From an uncultured Alphaproteobacteria bacterium (GTDB lineage: Bacteria; Pseudomonadota; Alphaproteobacteria; UBA7985; CAJQQZ01), in assembly GCA_905480575.1 (NCBI GenBank), contig CAJQQZ010000016.1:1-63943 (forward strand): a DNA stretch of 63,943 bases, given 5' to 3'. The position numbers and the translations under genes are program-made. The notes under the pieces were generated by a model that searched no databases, was not told where the DNA came from, and worked only from the letters and a program-made list of their open reading frames with translations. Shown here piece after piece: positions 17,519 through 26,634 of this stretch. Numbering within the stretch: position 1 is the first letter of the stretch; every line of letters starts with the position of its first letter.

Positions 17519-18709
17519 ATGGCGATACGGCCCCCTATACGACGACCGTTCCCCACGGAGCCTGGCAAGACCTCTATCGCTGGTTTGTATGCTCTCGAGA
17601 ACATGTCGAGAGCCGTCATCGGCCCGGTCATCGCGCTAGAGGGGATGCGAATTCTGGGTGACGCACAGCAACTGTCGGTCATACTCTTTGTTGGTTCGAT
17701 CTTCTCGATGGCGATCATGTTGTCGTCTGGCTGGTTCATCCGCAAGTTCTCGCGCAAGTTCGTCTTCACAGCCGCCTCTGTCATGGCGGTAGTCGCTGCC
17801 TTTTTCTATGTGCAAGAAAACGCGCTGTCTTTTGGTATTGCCACGGCGCTCAGGACCGCAGGGGCCGGATTGGTGATGGCTGTGGTGTCGCTCTATATCA
17901 TGGATTTTATACCGTCAGAAGACTTGCCAAAGGCGGAGGCACGCAAGATATTGATGGCGGCCTCGACCTGGATCTGCTTCCCCATTATCGGGGTCTGGCT
18001 TTGGTCCAATAGCAGCCACTCGTCACCCTTTGTTGTCTCTGGATTTGCAGCAGTCCTGATGTTCCTTTTCTTCTGGTACCTGCGGGTGAAGGAGGCCGAC
18101 GCGATCCAGGTGCCCAATGCGAAGAGCCTCAATATCTTCCAGTCTTTGAGGAAGTATTTCTCCAACCGCAATTTGACCATCGCCTATTTGATATCCTTCG
18201 TGCGGGCGACGTTCTGGTACATGCTCTTTACCTACAGTCCGGTTTATATTGTTCATGCAGGCCTTCATGAATCTTGGAGCGGAATTTTTGTCGGGGTTAT
18301 CACGTCGGTGCTGTTACTCTCCGATTATTTCGCGCGCATTGGCCAGCGTTTTGGCATCCGTCGATCCATACGTTTCTCGTTCTTCCTGGGCGGAATCTGT
18401 TTGACGGCAATCGGTTTATTACCGGAACCAACCGTCTATGCCCTGATTTTCTGGTTTGTTGCATCGTTGACCGCGGACATGTTGGATGTTGTTGGTAACC
18501 TACCCTTCATGCGTATCGTTGACGAGGATGAGCGTGTTGAGATGACCATGGTTTTTGCCACTTGCCGTGAGATGGCCGTGACCGTCACACCAGGGATCGG
18601 CGCGCTGATCCTGTTCTTCTTCCCGATAGAGGCACTTTTTATCTTCTGGGGGCTGCTGTTCCTGGCGGTGGGATCGGTGGTGATGAAACTGCCCAGGCAC
18701 GTTGACTGA
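17519..18709 (+). CDS. MFS transporter
   Basis: 396 residues with about 11-12 hydrophobic helices across the whole length, and short basic cytoplasmic loops (WFIRKFSRKF; RIGQRFGIRRSIRF) where MFS motif A-like loops fall. A CAGGAG box precedes the ATG. It follows the PuuB-like oxidase after 268 bases that contain no gene. The substrate is not readable from sequence; both amine uptake and drug efflux are possible. It ends 9 bases from the convergent gene at 18719. Confidence 0.82.
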   Translation: MAIRPPIRRPFPTEPGKTSIAGLYALENMSRAVIGPVIALEGMRILGDAQQLSVILFVGSIFSMAIMLSSGWFIRKFSRKFVFTAASVMAVVAAFFYVQENALSFGIATALRTAGAGLVMAVVSLYIMDFIPSEDLPKAEARKILMAASTWICFPIIGVWLWSNSSHSSPFVVSGFAAVLMFLFFWYLRVKEADAIQVPNAKSLNIFQSLRKYFSNRNLTIAYLISFVRATFWYMLFTYSPVYIVHAGLHESWSGIFVGVITSVLLLSDYFARIGQRFGIRRSIRFSFFLGGICLTAIGLLPEPTVYALIFWFVASLTADMLDVVGNLPFMRIVDEDERVEMTMVFATCREMAVTVTPGIGALILFFFPIEALFIFWGLLFLAVGSVVMKLPRHVD

Positions 18710-18718
18710 GCGACCGAC

Positions 18719-19171
18719 CTACCAGGTCAAGTAATTGCCAGTCTTGCGTAGGATCACTTGATCGGCTTTGAAGGCCGCACAGCCATTTTCCTTAAATCCG
18801 ACTACTTGGTCATTGCGGATGAGAACGAGATTCCAGTTCTCCTCCACCACGCCCACCGGTAGTCCAGGTCCAGCCAGCGCCCGGTAGCGCACAAAGCTGC
18901 AGGATCCCCAGCGGCGTTTATCACTGTTTTGACTTTTGTAGCTCTGAAGCTCACCGATTTTCAGCAGGCCGATATTGCGGGAGAAGTGCTCCTCGTAATA
19001 ATCCCGCACAATGCCTCGGTGGTTGAGGGGCTTCGGCCCTGCTTCCCAGTCCGCCTGATCCTGAACAAGCTCAGGGGTCGAGAACAGCAAGCTGCCATCG
19101 CCGCAGACCGTCAGGGGCAGTAAGATTAAGAGAAATAAAAGAGGGCGTACCAAAGCCAATGGCTCCATCAA
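18719..19171 (-). CDS. Small secreted protein of unknown function
   Basis: 150 residues. The N-terminus (PLLFLLILLPLTVCGDG) is a signal peptide, and the Cys after VT could make it a lipoprotein, although the lipobox is imperfect. The mature part has two further Cys (GSCSF and NGCAAF) that could form a disulfide. I recognise no domain. Even coding character and a start close to the hydrophobic signal support a real gene. Confidence 0.6.
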   Translation of the reverse strand: MMEPLALVRPLLFLLILLPLTVCGDGSLLFSTPELVQDQADWEAGPKPLNHRGIVRDYYEEHFSRNIGLLKIGELQSYKSQNSDKRRWGSCSFVRYRALAGPGLPVGVVEENWNLVLIRNDQVVGFKENGCAAFKADQVILRKTGNYLTW

Positions 19172-19242
19172 AGGGAGGAAATCACTGCCTTTATAACAAA
19201 GAAACCGGAGTCATTCTCGCGTTTTTTTAGCCAGTCGGTAAG

Positions 19243-19638
19243 TTACAATGGTTGTTGGCCCCCTGGAGGGCTTGATGGAGAGGGTGATGGACTTGGGCCG
19301 CCGCCCTCCGGTTCGCCGTCTCCCCCAGCATCTTCAAAAAAGATGTCGCCGGTTCCATCGGAACTGCCAGGGGTGATGACGGAATGCAGAATGGCTCCGT
19401 CTCAACCAATTATGAAGCGGGTGCCATTGGGGAAGGAGTAAGTAGCTCGACCGGCTTTATCTATTTCGATTTCAGGGGTCGAACCAAGGTTGTTTTCTGT
19501 GATGAAAACTTCAGCTGCTGCCATTTGAGCGGCGGTCAGTACTCTGTTGGCAAAGGCCAATGGCAACCAAGCCGTCGTTAACAGAACCGAAGCGCTGCCC
19601 AGTAAAAACAGGCGTCTCGTCAGGTTTGATTGATCCAT
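19243..19638 (-). pseudogene. Small exported protein interrupted by an in-frame TGA
   Basis: The first 78 codons encode an export signal (LTRRLFLLGSASVLLTTAW...AFA, with a twin arginine) and a short mature region ending RFIIG. TGA at 19402-19404 stops it. The same frame then stays open for 52 codons (DGAILHSVITPGSSDGTGD, then an acidic and Gly/Pro/Ser-rich tail ending GGQQPL) to TAA at 19243. The tail keeps coding-like composition and continues naturally from the 78-residue part, so I read one gene with a nonsense codon (TGG to TGA would be one base). A genuine 78-residue protein cannot be excluded. Confidence 0.55.
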
Positions 19639-19883
19639 GTTTTGCCTATCTACCCCAAAGCTGTTCCTGCGAACGCCAATCAGAGAGCAGTTTTCGTGGG
19701 AAGTAAAGCGTCGTGTGAAAGTCTACCCGTTCAGCTATAGTGGGCTGGCAGAAGAGCGGCTTGAAACAGAGAAACTTCCTCTAAAGGGGTGGTTTTTGAT
19801 TAAAGCCGCTCTTAATAATGCCTCTTCCTTTTTTTATCAATCGCGCTAATCTCTCCTCAATCAAATTCAGGGAGTAAAGCGAC

Positions 19884-21392
19884 ATGTCCGTTCTAGAGAA
19901 AATGCAGAGCCTGTCGGGGCAGGTTTTTATCGACGGTCAGTTCCGGGCATCCGACGCCACAAAGGGCTTCGATATCATTGACCCGGCGACGGAGAACCGC
20001 ATCGGTGAGTATGCGGAAAGCTCTAACGCGGAGATCGACCAAGCTGTTGCTTCCGCTAAAGCAGCGCAGAAGATCTGGTGGGCCAAGTCGGCGCTGGAGC
20101 GTGCGGAGATCATGCATGAAGTCGCCAACCATATGCACACACTGAAACCACAGTTGGCCGAAGCCATGAGCCGCGAGATGGGCAAACCCTTCAAGGAAGC
20201 CGCTGATGAGGTTGATTGGTCGGTGTCCGCGATCCGCTATTACGCCGAAGTCGGCCGTCATGACCAGGGCCGCGTGATGGGCAACGCCGTGGCCGGACAC
20301 ATGAATTATTCGTTGAAAACACCGCTGGGTGTGGTGGCTTCGCTCCAGACGTTCAACTATCCGCTTGTGCTGCTCGCCTGGCAGTCTGGTGCAGCGCTGG
20401 CGACCGGCAACGCTTGTGTCATCAAGCCGTCTCAGTACACGACGCTGACGACGCTGATCTTCACAGAGGCATACAAATATCTACCCGAAGGCTTGTTTCA
20501 GGTTGTGAGCGGTGCGGGTGACGCAGGCAAGCAACTGGTCGAGCATCCAGACGTCAAGATGGTTGCCTTCACCGGCTCTGTGCCTGTGGGCAAGTCGATT
20601 GCCGAGCGCTGTGGCGCGCTCATGAAACGCTGCCTTGTGGAAATGTCAGGCAACGATCCATTCTTGGTCATGCCGTCGGCCCCGATGGATATCGCGGCGC
20701 GGGGCGCTGCATTCTCGGCCTATATGAACTGTGGCCAGATCTGTGTTTCGGCAGAACGCTTCTATGTGCATGAAGATATCCATGACGTCTTTGTTGAGAA
20801 GCTGATTGAAAACGCCCGAGCTTTGCGCATCGGTAACGGCCTCGATAAAGTCGACATGGGGCCGATGGTGGCGAGCCGAGAACGTGATCGCTTTGAAAAC
20901 ACGATCCGCAAAGCCAAAGATCAGGGCGCGAAAGTTGAGCTCGGCGGTGGTCGCCCGGCGGAATTCAACCGCGGCTGGTTTGTTGAACCGACGATCCTCA
21001 CCGGCTGTACCCAAGACATGGACATCTTCAATGAGGAGAGCTTTGGTCCCGTCGCACCGATCTGCAAGGTTAAGTCCTTCGACGAGGCTATGGAGCACGC
21101 CAACAACTCCGACTTCGGCCTGGGCGCTTGTCTCTACTCCACAGATTTGAAGGAAAGTATCCGAGCGGCAGAAGAGCTGGAAGCCGGCATGGTTTGGGTC
21201 AACGCGCCGCTGCTGGACAACGACGCTGGCCCCTTCGGCGGCACAAAGAACTCCGGCATGGGCAGACAGCTGGGCGCAGAAGGCCTCGATAACTTCCGCA
21301 ACACCAAGACCGTCATGATCGACCCACACTGCGAGACCCAAGACTTCTGGTGGTTCCCTTACGCCGATGGCGAGATGGGGCCGGGGGCTTAG
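19884..21392 (+). CDS. NAD(P)-dependent aldehyde dehydrogenase, betaine/aminoaldehyde type
   Basis: 502 residues, full length for the ALDH superfamily. Catalytic Cys287 sits in MNCGQICVSAER, the general base Glu253 in LVEMSGNDP, Asn158 in QTFNYP, and the cofactor motif FTGSVPVGK at 229-237. The closest flavour is betaine-aldehyde or gamma-aminobutyraldehyde dehydrogenase. The Trp-rich tail DFWWFPYADGE is an extension seen in some members of this group. It may oxidise the aldehyde made by the amine oxidase at 15940, or sulfoacetaldehyde from the taurine aminotransferase at 47162; neither is shown. The Shine-Dalgarno is GGGAG before the ATG. Confidence 0.9.
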   Translation: MSVLEKMQSLSGQVFIDGQFRASDATKGFDIIDPATENRIGEYAESSNAEIDQAVASAKAAQKIWWAKSALERAEIMHEVANHMHTLKPQLAEAMSREMGKPFKEAADEVDWSVSAIRYYAEVGRHDQGRVMGNAVAGHMNYSLKTPLGVVASLQTFNYPLVLLAWQSGAALATGNACVIKPSQYTTLTTLIFTEAYKYLPEGLFQVVSGAGDAGKQLVEHPDVKMVAFTGSVPVGKSIAERCGALMKRCLVEMSGNDPFLVMPSAPMDIAARGAAFSAYMNCGQICVSAERFYVHEDIHDVFVEKLIENARALRIGNGLDKVDMGPMVASRERDRFENTIRKAKDQGAKVELGGGRPAEFNRGWFVEPTILTGCTQDMDIFNEESFGPVAPICKVKSFDEAMEHANNSDFGLGACLYSTDLKESIRAAEELEAGMVWVNAPLLDNDAGPFGGTKNSGMGRQLGAEGLDNFRNTKTVMIDPHCETQDFWWFPYADGEMGPGA

Positions 21393-21413
21393 GAGCCTAA
21401 TCAAACACGGCTA

Positions 21414-21528
21414 GTCACCCCAGCCGGAGCGAAGCGGAGAGCAGGGATCTTTGTCGGCTTTGAGCTCGAAATGGTGGCGGAGAGCTGGCTGAAACAAAGA
21501 TCCCCGATCGGGTCGGGGATGACAATCG
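21414..21528. repeat. GTCAT-type palindromic repeat
   Basis: Half-sites reading CACCCCAGCCGGAGCG...GGGATCTTTG and CAAAGATCCCCGATCGGGTCGGGGATGACA face each other. It lies in the 418-base gap after the aldehyde dehydrogenase, which has no gene. Confidence 0.55.
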
Positions 21529-21634
21529 CTGTTTGTTGTGACAGCAAAGATACCACATCATCGAAATGGAAATTAGTATCCATCGACGATGCAGCTAGAA
21601 GATGACGACTATTAGGATAATTCATTTTTCCAAC

Positions 21635-21718
21635 CACGTCATCCCGGCGCAGGCCGGGATCCCTGTCCGGTGGAGCTCAGAGGTTCCAAGAGATCCCGGC
21701 CTGCGCCGGGATGACGTG
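21635..21718. repeat. GTCAT-type palindromic repeat
   Basis: A near-perfect inverted repeat: CACGTCATCCCGGCGCAGGC at one end and GCCTGCGCCGGGATGACGTG at the other, about 40 bases apart. It would form a strong hairpin in either transcript. Confidence 0.85.
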
Positions 21719-21810
21719 ATAACTGGTGAGTGCCGAGCAAGAAACGGGAAGATGCGGCGCTTGGGCTTTGATAGTCTGCGGCTAGAACCAATCTATTGAG
21801 GACGCAAACA

Positions 21811-22278
21811 ATGCCCTTTCAAATTCACTCTTTGCCAGCTGCCCCGTTCGCCAACTACTTCAAACTCACTAAAAAAGAACTGGATGCAAAAGGCGCGCAT
21901 ATTGAGGTCGTTCAGGAATGCCCGGGCACGCCTTGTCGTGTGTCGATGGCGGATGCTGAGGTGGGGGAGACTGTGCTGTTGGTAAACTATGAACACCAGC
22001 CTGAGAATTCTCCTTACCAAGCGACCCATGCGATTTTCGTGCGTAAAGATGCGGAGCAGGCGGCGTTGGCCGTGGATGAAATCCCGGTACAACTCTCCAG
22101 CCGTCTGATTTCGATCCGTGGCTTTGATGGCAAACACTTCATGCGCGAGGCGGATGTGGTTGATGGTCAACAGCTGGGTGAGGCGATTGAGACAGTTTTC
22201 TCGAACCCCTCTATCGACTATATTCACCTTCATAACGCGAAGCCTGGTTGCTTTGCGGCGAAGGTCACACGAGCCTAA
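21811..22278 (+). CDS. DUF1203 family protein
   Basis: 155 residues from the ATG at 21811, chosen over a TTG five codons earlier because GAGGA sits at the right distance. It matches my memory of DUF1203: a conserved CPGTPCR-containing start, NYEHQPENSPYQATHAIFVR in the middle, and IDYIHLHNAKPGCFAAKV at the end. Function is unknown. The tpm gene follows after 20 bases, so the two probably form an operon. Confidence 0.8.
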   Translation: MPFQIHSLPAAPFANYFKLTKKELDAKGAHIEVVQECPGTPCRVSMADAEVGETVLLVNYEHQPENSPYQATHAIFVRKDAEQAALAVDEIPVQLSSRLISIRGFDGKHFMREADVVDGQQLGEAIETVFSNPSIDYIHLHNAKPGCFAAKVTRA

Positions 22279-22298
22279 GGGCCACTCAGGAGACGCAA

Positions 22299-22952
22299 GT
22301 GGACGCAGATTTCTGGCAGCAAATGTGGAACGATGGTGACATCGGTTTCCACAAGAGTGAAGCCCATCCCCTGTTGGTTGAACACCTGCCTCGTCTCGGG
22401 TTAGGGCGAGGCAGTCGTGTTTTCATTCCGCTGTGTGGCAAAACCCGAGACATCGCATGGTTGTTGTCTCAGCGTTACCGCGTCGCCGGTGCTGAACTGA
22501 GCGAGATCGCCGTACAACAGCTGTTCGAAGAGCTCGGTGTAGCGCCCGAGATCGAAGAACTGGACCAGTTGAAAGCCTACCGTGCCGAAGGTGTCGACAT
22601 TTTCGTTGGCGACATCTTTCAACTCACACAAGAACTTCTGGGCCCTGTTCATGGTCTCTTTGACCGCGGTGCGCTGGTGGCTTTGCCCCCTGAAGTCAGG
22701 GTTGCATACGCTAAACATTTGATGGCAATCACGGCTTCTGCACCGCAACTATTGGTGACGTTCCTATACGACCAGTCCGAAATGTCAGGCCCGCCGTTCT
22801 CAATTACTGAAACCGAAGTAGCAGGGCATTATCAGTCCGCTTATCAGTTATCGTTGTTGGCCTCTGATGATCTGAAGGGTGGTTTCAAGAACTGTAGCGC
22901 AGTCAAAGAAGAGCTTTGGTTGTTGGGGACGGACCTGAAAATTTCTGCATAA
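22299..22952 (+). CDS. tpm: Thiopurine S-methyltransferase
   Basis: 217 residues from GTG at 22299 (Shine-Dalgarno CAGGAG). The TPMT signature is clear: FWQQMWNDGDIGFHKSEAHPLL at the start, VFIPLCGKTRDIAWLL for the SAM-binding loop, GAELSEIAVQQLFEE, and FDRGALVALPPEVR. Bacterial members methylate thiols and selenium or tellurium compounds with SAM; the natural substrate is not settled. It is cytosolic, and coupled to the DUF1203 gene upstream. Confidence 0.92.
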   Translation: MDADFWQQMWNDGDIGFHKSEAHPLLVEHLPRLGLGRGSRVFIPLCGKTRDIAWLLSQRYRVAGAELSEIAVQQLFEELGVAPEIEELDQLKAYRAEGVDIFVGDIFQLTQELLGPVHGLFDRGALVALPPEVRVAYAKHLMAITASAPQLLVTFLYDQSEMSGPPFSITETEVAGHYQSAYQLSLLASDDLKGGFKNCSAVKEELWLLGTDLKISA

Positions 22953-23031
22953 AGCCTGACAAATATCCCCCGAAATGAACAGGTCATTCTGGGCACGGGC
23001 TCAGGTGGGTCTTGTTGCGGATAACGGGTGA

Positions 23032-24384
23032 TTAGTCCTGCAGCGTATCCAGCATCTCAAGCACGACCTCGGCCTTAGTTTCTGGATTGACAAAACAGAG
23101 CCTGTAAACCGGCACGCCGCTCCAGAAGGTTGGAATACAAAGTATAGTGCCATCAATGCGGTGGCGTTCTGACCAAGCCGTCATTTGCTCTAAATCCCAA
23201 CCAACGCGGCGGAACAACAAGACCGAGAGGTCCGGCTCAAACAACAGGTCGAGGAAGTCGCGTTTTTTGATGCCATCGGCGACGGCGTGGGTCGTGGCAA
23301 TGACCTGGTCCACGGCATCGGCGTAGCGATCGGTGCCGTAGGTTGCGAGCGAGAACCATAGGGGCAGCCCTCTTGCCCGGCGTGACAGGTGAATGGCAAA
23401 ATCGCTGGGGTTCCAGACTTCGCGGTCGACCAGTTCCAGATAGGGCGCTGTTTGGGTGTTGGCCGCGCGGGCCTGTGCCGGGTCACCGTAAACCAATGCG
23501 CAGCAGTCATAGGGTGCGAACAACCACTTGTGCGGATCAACGATGAAGGAATGAGCGCGCTCTAACCCCTTGAACTGTGGGCGGACATCCGGTGAGACAA
23601 TGCCAGCAATGCCGTAAGCACCATCGACGTGCATCCAAACTCCCTCAGCCTCACAGTAGTCGGCGATGGCTTCCAGATCATCAATCATGCCGGCATTCGT
23701 TGACCCTGCCGTTGCTAGGACTGCGAATACTTGTGTCTCGCCGCCGAGAGCAGCCTTGAGGCTTTCGCGGGTGATCCGGCCACGCTCGTCAACGGGGATG
23801 GAGACTGTGTCAACCCCCAACACCCTGGCGGCGAGGTGATTGGACGAGTGAGCGTTCTCTGATATCGCCAGTTTCCAGTCTGCTGGTTTACCGCCGCGTT
23901 CCCGCACCGCCTTTTCGCGCGCGGTGAACAGCGCAGATAGATTGCCTACTGTGCCGCCCGAAACGAAGGTGCCACCGGCGCCGTTTGGAAATCCAGCCAG
24001 CTCGGCTAGCCATTTCAATGCCTGGTTTTCGGCGTGGATTGCACCTGCACCGGCCTCCCAGGCCCCGGCGAAAATCTCAGCAGCACTGAGTGCTAGATCA
24101 ATGGACACGGATGCAGCAGAAGGGGCGGCGGGCACATAGGCCAGATTGTAGGCACCATCGTTGGCGCGGATCGCAGGCACTATGACATCGGTAAAACGGC
24201 GAAAGGCTTCTGTGCCGCCAATGCCACCGGTCGTGATAGAGGCACCCAGGTCACCTTCCAGCTCGCTCGCTGTTCTCGCACCGTTCTTGGGATCGGGTCC
24301 GTTGATGATGCGGTTGCGAGACCACAACTCGATTGAGTGGACGAGATCTTCGTCGACGGGGAAGAATTTGGGAGCCTGGCTCAT
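23032..24384 (-). CDS. Group II PLP-dependent decarboxylase
   Basis: 450 residues. VDPHKWLF carries the Schiff-base lysine (K286). The motifs HAENQALKWLAELAGFP, FVSGGTVGNLSAL and WMHVDGAYG (PLP-stacking and Asp residues) identify the aromatic-amino-acid/glutamate decarboxylase fold. It would release CO2 from an amino acid to give an amine. The substrate is uncertain: tyrosine, tryptophan, DOPA and aspartate-type enzymes share these motifs. A second, distantly related decarboxylase lies at 29964. hpt lies 22 bases after it in the physical order, upstream on the same strand. Confidence 0.87.
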   Translation of the reverse strand: MSQAPKFFPVDEDLVHSIELWSRNRIINGPDPKNGARTASELEGDLGASITTGGIGGTEAFRRFTDVIVPAIRANDGAYNLAYVPAAPSAASVSIDLALSAAEIFAGAWEAGAGAIHAENQALKWLAELAGFPNGAGGTFVSGGTVGNLSALFTAREKAVRERGGKPADWKLAISENAHSSNHLAARVLGVDTVSIPVDERGRITRESLKAALGGETQVFAVLATAGSTNAGMIDDLEAIADYCEAEGVWMHVDGAYGIAGIVSPDVRPQFKGLERAHSFIVDPHKWLFAPYDCCALVYGDPAQARAANTQTAPYLELVDREVWNPSDFAIHLSRRARGLPLWFSLATYGTDRYADAVDQVIATTHAVADGIKKRDFLDLLFEPDLSVLLFRRVGWDLEQMTAWSERHRIDGTILCIPTFWSGVPVYRLCFVNPETKAEVVLEMLDTLQD

Positions 24385-24406
24385 GGGGTGGCCTGATTGT
24401 TGGCGG

Positions 24407-24943
24407 TTAATCTAACAGCGTCACGGCCCCAATGTAGGGCAGGTTTCTATTCCGTTGGGCGTAGTCAATACCGTAGCCAACCACGAATTCGTCGGGGATC
24501 TCAAACCCAACCCAGTCGGTCGGGACCTCGACTTCACGGCGGGAGGATTTGTTGAGCAGGGCGCAGACCTCGACTGATTTGGGATGACGGGTTTCCAGGA
24601 TCTCCATGACTTGCTTCAGCGTGAAGCCGGTATCGATGATGTCCTCTACGAGCAGCACGTCCAGGCCTTCAACTTCGCCGTCGAGGTCTTTCAGAATGCG
24701 GACATTGCGGGATGAATCCATGGCGTTGCCATAGGAGGAGGCACAGATGAAGTCGACCTCAACCGGCAGGTCCAGATGGCGCACCAGGTCGGCGATGAAG
24801 ACGAACGATCCACGCAGCAAGCCAACCACAACCAGCTTCTCGGTGTCCCGGTAATGGGTGTTGATTTGTACTGCAAGTTCTTCAACACGCTTAGCGATGG
24901 CTTCCGCCGAGATCATTTCCCGGACTTCGTAATTGTTAGACAT
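24407..24943 (-). CDS. hpt: Hypoxanthine phosphoribosyltransferase
   Basis: 178 residues from the ATG at 24943, preceded by AGGGGGAT; the longer open frame upstream has no signal. [15 protein letters not shown] is the PRPP-binding loop, [15 protein letters not shown] the N-terminal phosphate-contact region, and [20 protein letters not shown] the purine-contacting end. It salvages hypoxanthine and guanine to IMP and GMP with PRPP. The start codon is divergent from the small gene at 25106. Confidence 0.93.
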   Translation of the reverse strand: MSNNYEVREMISAEAIAKRVEELAVQINTHYRDTEKLVVVGLLRGSFVFIADLVRHLDLPVEVDFICASSYGNAMDSSRNVRILKDLDGEVEGLDVLLVEDIIDTGFTLKQVMEILETRHPKSVEVCALLNKSSRREVEVPTDWVGFEIPDEFVVGYGIDYAQRNRNLPYIGAVTLLD

Positions 24944-25105
24944 GGCAATGATCCCCCTAAGTGAAGGCTCCTTATAAACAGGGATTCTTGTTGTGGGAAG
25001 ATTGCTGCTTGTGGATAGCTTGCCCCTATCGAAAAGCTCTTGAGAAGAGTAAGGGCGATCCCCAGATATAAGGTGCAAACAAGTGATTTATCAAGAAAGG
25101 GCATT

Positions 25106-25423
25106 ATGGGCTTGCTGGGTCCCGGTCGTTCAACAAAACATCTAGAAGAAGAAATCAAAATGAAGGCAAAGCGGCCCGTGATCTATGCTGACGAGCAATC
25201 GCTGCGCATGATAAAACAGGACGAGGCTGGCTTAAACCGCAAGCGGCCAGTCGCAGAGCCTTTGTAGGCTGGAGTTCTGTTGGGCCTAGCTCTGTTCGCT
25301 TTCATCTTCGCCGTCGGTTACTTGGCTTTCGAAAGCAACGGGCGGACTGCACTTTCGATCATGCTTTCCACGGAAGAGGCGCAGGTTTGTGTCCCAGGGG
25401 AAACTGGGCTAGTCTGTCATTAG
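25106..25423 (+). pseudogene. Small membrane protein gene interrupted by an in-frame TAG
   Basis: The ATG at 25106 follows an AAAGG box and opens a basic, hydrophilic 53-residue stretch (MGLLGPGRSTKHLEEE... ending RPVAEPL). TAG at 25265-25267 stops it. The frame continues at once with a typical membrane helix (GVLLGLALFAFIFAVGYLAF) and a Cys-containing tail ending GLVCH at 25421. Together they make a sensible 105-residue single-span protein. Translation could instead restart at TTG 25280, which has GGAG five bases before it, giving a 47-residue membrane peptide. Confidence 0.5.
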
Positions 25424-25445
25424 AACTGTTGAAACAGGAGTTCGC

Positions 25446-25733
25446 ATGTTGATATTTTTTCAAACGATAAAGCCACTGGAAACAATTAAGACTGAACTTG
25501 CTTTCGAGGCTGCACCCTATCAAAGCGCACGGCAACGTGTGCAACGAGACGTGAGCTCGGCTGACTGGGCTCTCCACCAAGGCAACCACAGGGTTCCCGC
25601 CCATAACTCTAGCGCGGTAGTGCGTTCCAACCCTTTGAGTGGGATCACTGGTGTGCATTGGTTAACCGCTGCTTGTATCATCGCGACGGTTGGTTTTGTT
25701 GTCGCTGGCCTCGGGAATTTGCTGATTTTCTAG
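25446..25733 (+). CDS. Small single-span membrane protein, unknown
   Basis: 95 residues from an ATG with CAGGAG at good spacing. The N-terminal 65 residues are polar. The C-terminal 25 (TAACIIATVGFVVAGLGNLLIF) form one membrane helix, ending in the bilayer like a tail anchor. No known domain. It lies between two other small membrane-protein genes on the same strand. Confidence 0.6.
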   Translation: MLIFFQTIKPLETIKTELAFEAAPYQSARQRVQRDVSSADWALHQGNHRVPAHNSSAVVRSNPLSGITGVHWLTAACIIATVGFVVAGLGNLLIF

Positions 25734-25884
25734 AACCATTGATCTCACGGCACCTGTTTTAGCAGAGCTGTACCAGCCCTGACACTTAGACAACCTTGTC
25801 TCGCTAGTTGAGAGATCCGCTTGATTTCCTTAAGTCGCGTCACTATCTGTAAAATCTAATCAAGAGAGTGTTTAGGGGGTGGAG

Positions 25885-26634
25885 ATGGCGTTACGACCAG
25901 TTTTACAGCAAGCCTACGAAGACGATGCCATGGACAGGGCCCATGGCGTTAAGACAGGTATTGGTACAATTGACCAACAGCTAGACTCTGTCTCGGTTTC
26001 AGAAGTCGAAACTAACTGGAAACACAAAAGCGTCGACACGTCCGAGTTTGAGCGGATCGATGTCGAGCTTGTTGGTCCTCTTGAAACATTCACCAAAAAT
26101 ATTGACGGCCTGTTGGGCTCCCGAGTTCGTCCGCTTTCCAATCTGCCAGCTTGGCAGGATTTACTGAGGAGCGTCACGCGCGAGACCTCTGTGGATCGGC
26201 GCAAGGTTGAGGAGTATCTAGTGGTTTCTATGAGCGCTCGCCAAGGCCAAGGTTACGGCGATGAACGCATTTCCTTTGAGCAAAGGGAGATTTGGCAGGC
26301 TCTGGATCATGCCTTTGGCTGGTCCGGCAATCGTATGACTATAACCAAGTTCTGCCGCGGCGACGCAGAACGGGTTCGCCATTTCCTCTGGCCGCTTGGG
26401 CGTTTAAGAAATGAGACGCCTGAGGGTGGCTGGCGCGATGGGGCCTCATTACAAAGCCTTGCTTATACAATCAAATCCCCAGTTGAAATCAACCGAGCGC
26501 AGGCAAAGGCAAAAAAGAAAATTCTGAAATCTTTCGGACTGACGGACTGGGAGACAATGAGAACCACAACGGTTTTGGTCGGCGTTGTCGCTTTGGTTTT
26601 ACTCATCGTTGGTGTTGGTCTTTGGGTGATTTGA
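25885..26634 (+). CDS. C-terminally anchored protein, paralogue of the 48817 gene
   Basis: 249 residues from the ATG at 25885 (AGGGGG five bases before). The soluble part is helical. The final 20 residues (TVLVGVVALVLLIVGVGLWVI) form a membrane anchor. Residues in the middle align with the 48817 protein without gaps for a long stretch: WQDLLRSV...KVEEYLVVSM against WEGLLDQI...DVEFYIVKSL, and WQALDHAFGW against WALLEKEFGW, then a D-x-x-R...P-L-x-x-(L/V)-x-N pattern. No characterised family is recognised. The next gene starts inside this one. Confidence 0.7.
   Translation: MALRPVLQQAYEDDAMDRAHGVKTGIGTIDQQLDSVSVSEVETNWKHKSVDTSEFERIDVELVGPLETFTKNIDGLLGSRVRPLSNLPAWQDLLRSVTRETSVDRRKVEEYLVVSMSARQGQGYGDERISFEQREIWQALDHAFGWSGNRMTITKFCRGDAERVRHFLWPLGRLRNETPEGGWRDGASLQSLAYTIKSPVEINRAQAKAKKKILKSFGLTDWETMRTTTVLVGVVALVLLIVGVGLWVI

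Noticed and set aside
20646-21404. Long minus-strand open frame (252 codons)
   Set aside because: It lies entirely opposite the aldehyde dehydrogenase gene, whose catalytic motifs are unmistakable, and has no family features of its own.
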